This document shows, in pieces, positions 5,444-6,620 of a DNA stretch of 6,620 nt. Under the pieces are notes generated by a model. That model was given only the letters and a program-made list of their open reading frames with translations. It was not told where the DNA came from and searched no databases. Every line of letters starts with the position of its first letter. The first letter of the stretch is position 1. A program made the position numbers and the translations under genes. Where the stretch lies: NCBI GenBank assembly GCA_015494335.1, contig WGBK01000434.1, positions 1 through 6,620 on the forward strand, written 5' to 3'. Source of the DNA: Gammaproteobacteria bacterium (GTDB lineage Bacteria; Pseudomonadota; Gammaproteobacteria; GCA-001735895).

Positions 5444-6620
5444 ATGTTTGAACTCACCTGTCCTGGCAAGCAATGCGTCAGGAACGATGTCCTGTCCGGA
5501 CTCACCGTGGCCCTGGCACTGGTGCCCGAGGCCGTGGCCTTTGCCTTTGTCGCCGGCGTCGAACCCATTGTCGGACTCTACGGCGCCTTCATGATGGGCC
5601 TGATCACCGCCATCATCGGCGGCCGGCCGGGCATGATTTCCGGGGCGACCGGCGCCATGGCCGTGGTGATGGTGTCGCTGGTGATGACCCATGGGGTGGA
5701 GTACCTGTTCGCGGCGGTGTTGCTGGCCGGCCTGATCCAGATCCTCGCCGGCCTGTTGCGACTGGGCAAGTTCATCCGGCTGGTGCCGTACCCGGTGATG
5801 CTCGGTTTCGTCAACGGTCTCGCGATCGTCATCTTCCTTGCGCAGATGCGCCAGTTTCAGGTAACCGGGGAGGGCGGCGAAACCCTGTGGCTCAACGGGC
5901 AGCAGCTTGGCGTGATGCTGGCACTGATCGGCCTGACCATGGCCATCATCCACTACCTGCCGCGCTTCACGCGGGTGATTCCGGCTTCGCTGGCGGCCAT
6001 CGGCACGGTGACCCTGGTCGCCATCGCACTCGATCTGTGGCTGGACCTGGGCACGCGCTCGGTGGTCGATGTGCTGCGTGACATGGCGAGGGACCCCGAG
6101 GCCAGCATTGCCGGCGATCTGCCCAGTTTCCACATTCCACAGGTGCCCTGGAACTGGCAGACACTGGAGATCATCCTGCCATACAGCCTGGTGCTGGCCG
6201 GCGTTGGTCTGATCGAGTCGTTGCTGACACTGAACCTCATCGACGAACTCACCGAGACCCGGGGCCACGGCAACCGCGAATGCGTGGGGCAGGGCGTGGC
6301 CAACAGTGTCAACGGCCTGTTCGGCGGCATGGGGGGCTGTGCGATGATCGGTCAGTCCCTGATCAACGTGAATTCCGGCGGCCGTGGCCGGCTCTCCGGC
6401 ATCAGCGCCGCGCTGTTCCTGCTCGGCTTCATTCTGTTCGGTTCGGGACTGATCGAGCAGATCCCGGTAGCGGCCCTGGTCGGGGTCATGTTCATGGTGG
6501 TGCTGGGCACCTTCGAGTGGGCCACCTTCCGCATGATCGGCAAGGTGCCGAAGTCGGATATCTTCATCACCGTGCTGGTGGCGGCGGTGACCGTGATCTC
6601 GGACCTGGCCATTGCGGTCA
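5444..6620 (+). CDS. SulP-family inorganic anion transporter (C-terminus beyond right edge)
   Basis: The first 392 codons of an inner-membrane SulP/SLC26-type transporter. Family landmarks are VLSGLTVALALVPEAVAFAF (16-35), GVEPIVGLYGAF (38-49), the SGATGA anion-site motif (66-71) with Thr69, PYPVMLGFVNGLA (115-127), the helix around LIESLLT (256-262) and an NRECVGQGVANSVNGLFGG stretch before CAMIGQS. Numerous hydrophobic segments fit a 12-14 helix transporter; the window ends in about the last third of the membrane domain, so a STAS domain cannot be checked. Glu258 and Thr262 fall where the sodium-dependent bicarbonate carrier BicA has Asp258 and Thr262, by remembered alignment. Substrate (sulfate, bicarbonate or another anion) is undecided. 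The ATG at 5444 is chosen because the family's conserved N-terminus follows it within 15 residues; the ribosome binding site is weak (upstream DNA is C-rich). It has its own promoter-like region. Confidence 0.93.
   Translation, partial: MFELTCPGKQCVRNDVLSGLTVALALVPEAVAFAFVAGVEPIVGLYGAFMMGLITAIIGGRPGMISGATGAMAVVMVSLVMTHGVEYLFAAVLLAGLIQILAGLLRLGKFIRLVPYPVMLGFVNGLAIVIFLAQMRQFQVTGEGGETLWLNGQQLGVMLALIGLTMAIIHYLPRFTRVIPASLAAIGTVTLVAIALDLWLDLGTRSVVDVLRDMARDPEASIAGDLPSFHIPQVPWNWQTLEIILPYSLVLAGVGLIESLLTLNLIDELTETRGHGNRECVGQGVANSVNGLFGGMGGCAMIGQSLINVNSGGRGRLSGISAALFLLGFILFGSGLIEQIPVAALVGVMFMVVLGTFEWATFRMIGKVPKSDIFITVLVAAVTVISDLAIAV

Noticed and set aside
5378..6268. 296-codon His/Gln-rich antisense open frame over the SulP gene
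   Set aside because: Its composition is that expected from reading transmembrane codons backwards; the sense SulP protein explains the region.

Overview
The window is GC-rich and densely coding. Codon use and protein style suggest a gammaproteobacterium; a sulfur-oxidising or other autotrophic lineage is possible but not proven. No rRNA, tRNA, CRISPR array, transposase or phage gene is visible. Five genes run left to right on the + strand, and the 5' end of one gene leaves the left edge on the - strand.

Region by region: (1) 1-94 is the start of an alpha/beta-hydrolase-like gene on the - strand. (2) 95-350 is a divergent intergenic region. It holds a folded, palindromic repeat-like element (145-238) and an AT-rich promoter/operator-like stretch (about 308-327). 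(3) 351-1751 is cysG, the trifunctional siroheme synthase; the longer reading frame back to 276 is not used. (4) 1752-1839 is a short gap with a GC-rich repeat and a plausible sigma70 promoter. (5) 1840-5364 is a compact three-gene run: a cytoplasmic-looking NMT1/SsuA-type binding protein, an HPP-family membrane protein that starts right after its stop codon, and a TonB-dependent outer-membrane receptor 24 bases further on. (6) 5365-5443 is a short intergenic region with a perfect 8-bp-arm palindrome and a -10-like box. (7) 5444 to the right edge is a SulP-family anion transporter, cut off before any STAS domain.

How the genes may fit together: CysG makes siroheme, the cofactor of assimilatory sulfite and nitrite reductases. 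Some HPP-family proteins transport nitrite, SulP proteins carry sulfate, bicarbonate or other anions, and SsuA/NMT1-type proteins bind small sulfonates, nitrate-like anions or pyrimidines. The set is therefore consistent with uptake or sensing of inorganic or organic anions that feed siroheme enzymes. This is inferred from families and adjacency; no reductase gene is in the window. The most unusual part is the trio of a signal-less, cysteine-free binding protein, an HPP protein and an outer-membrane receptor, with no ABC permease or ATPase beside it.
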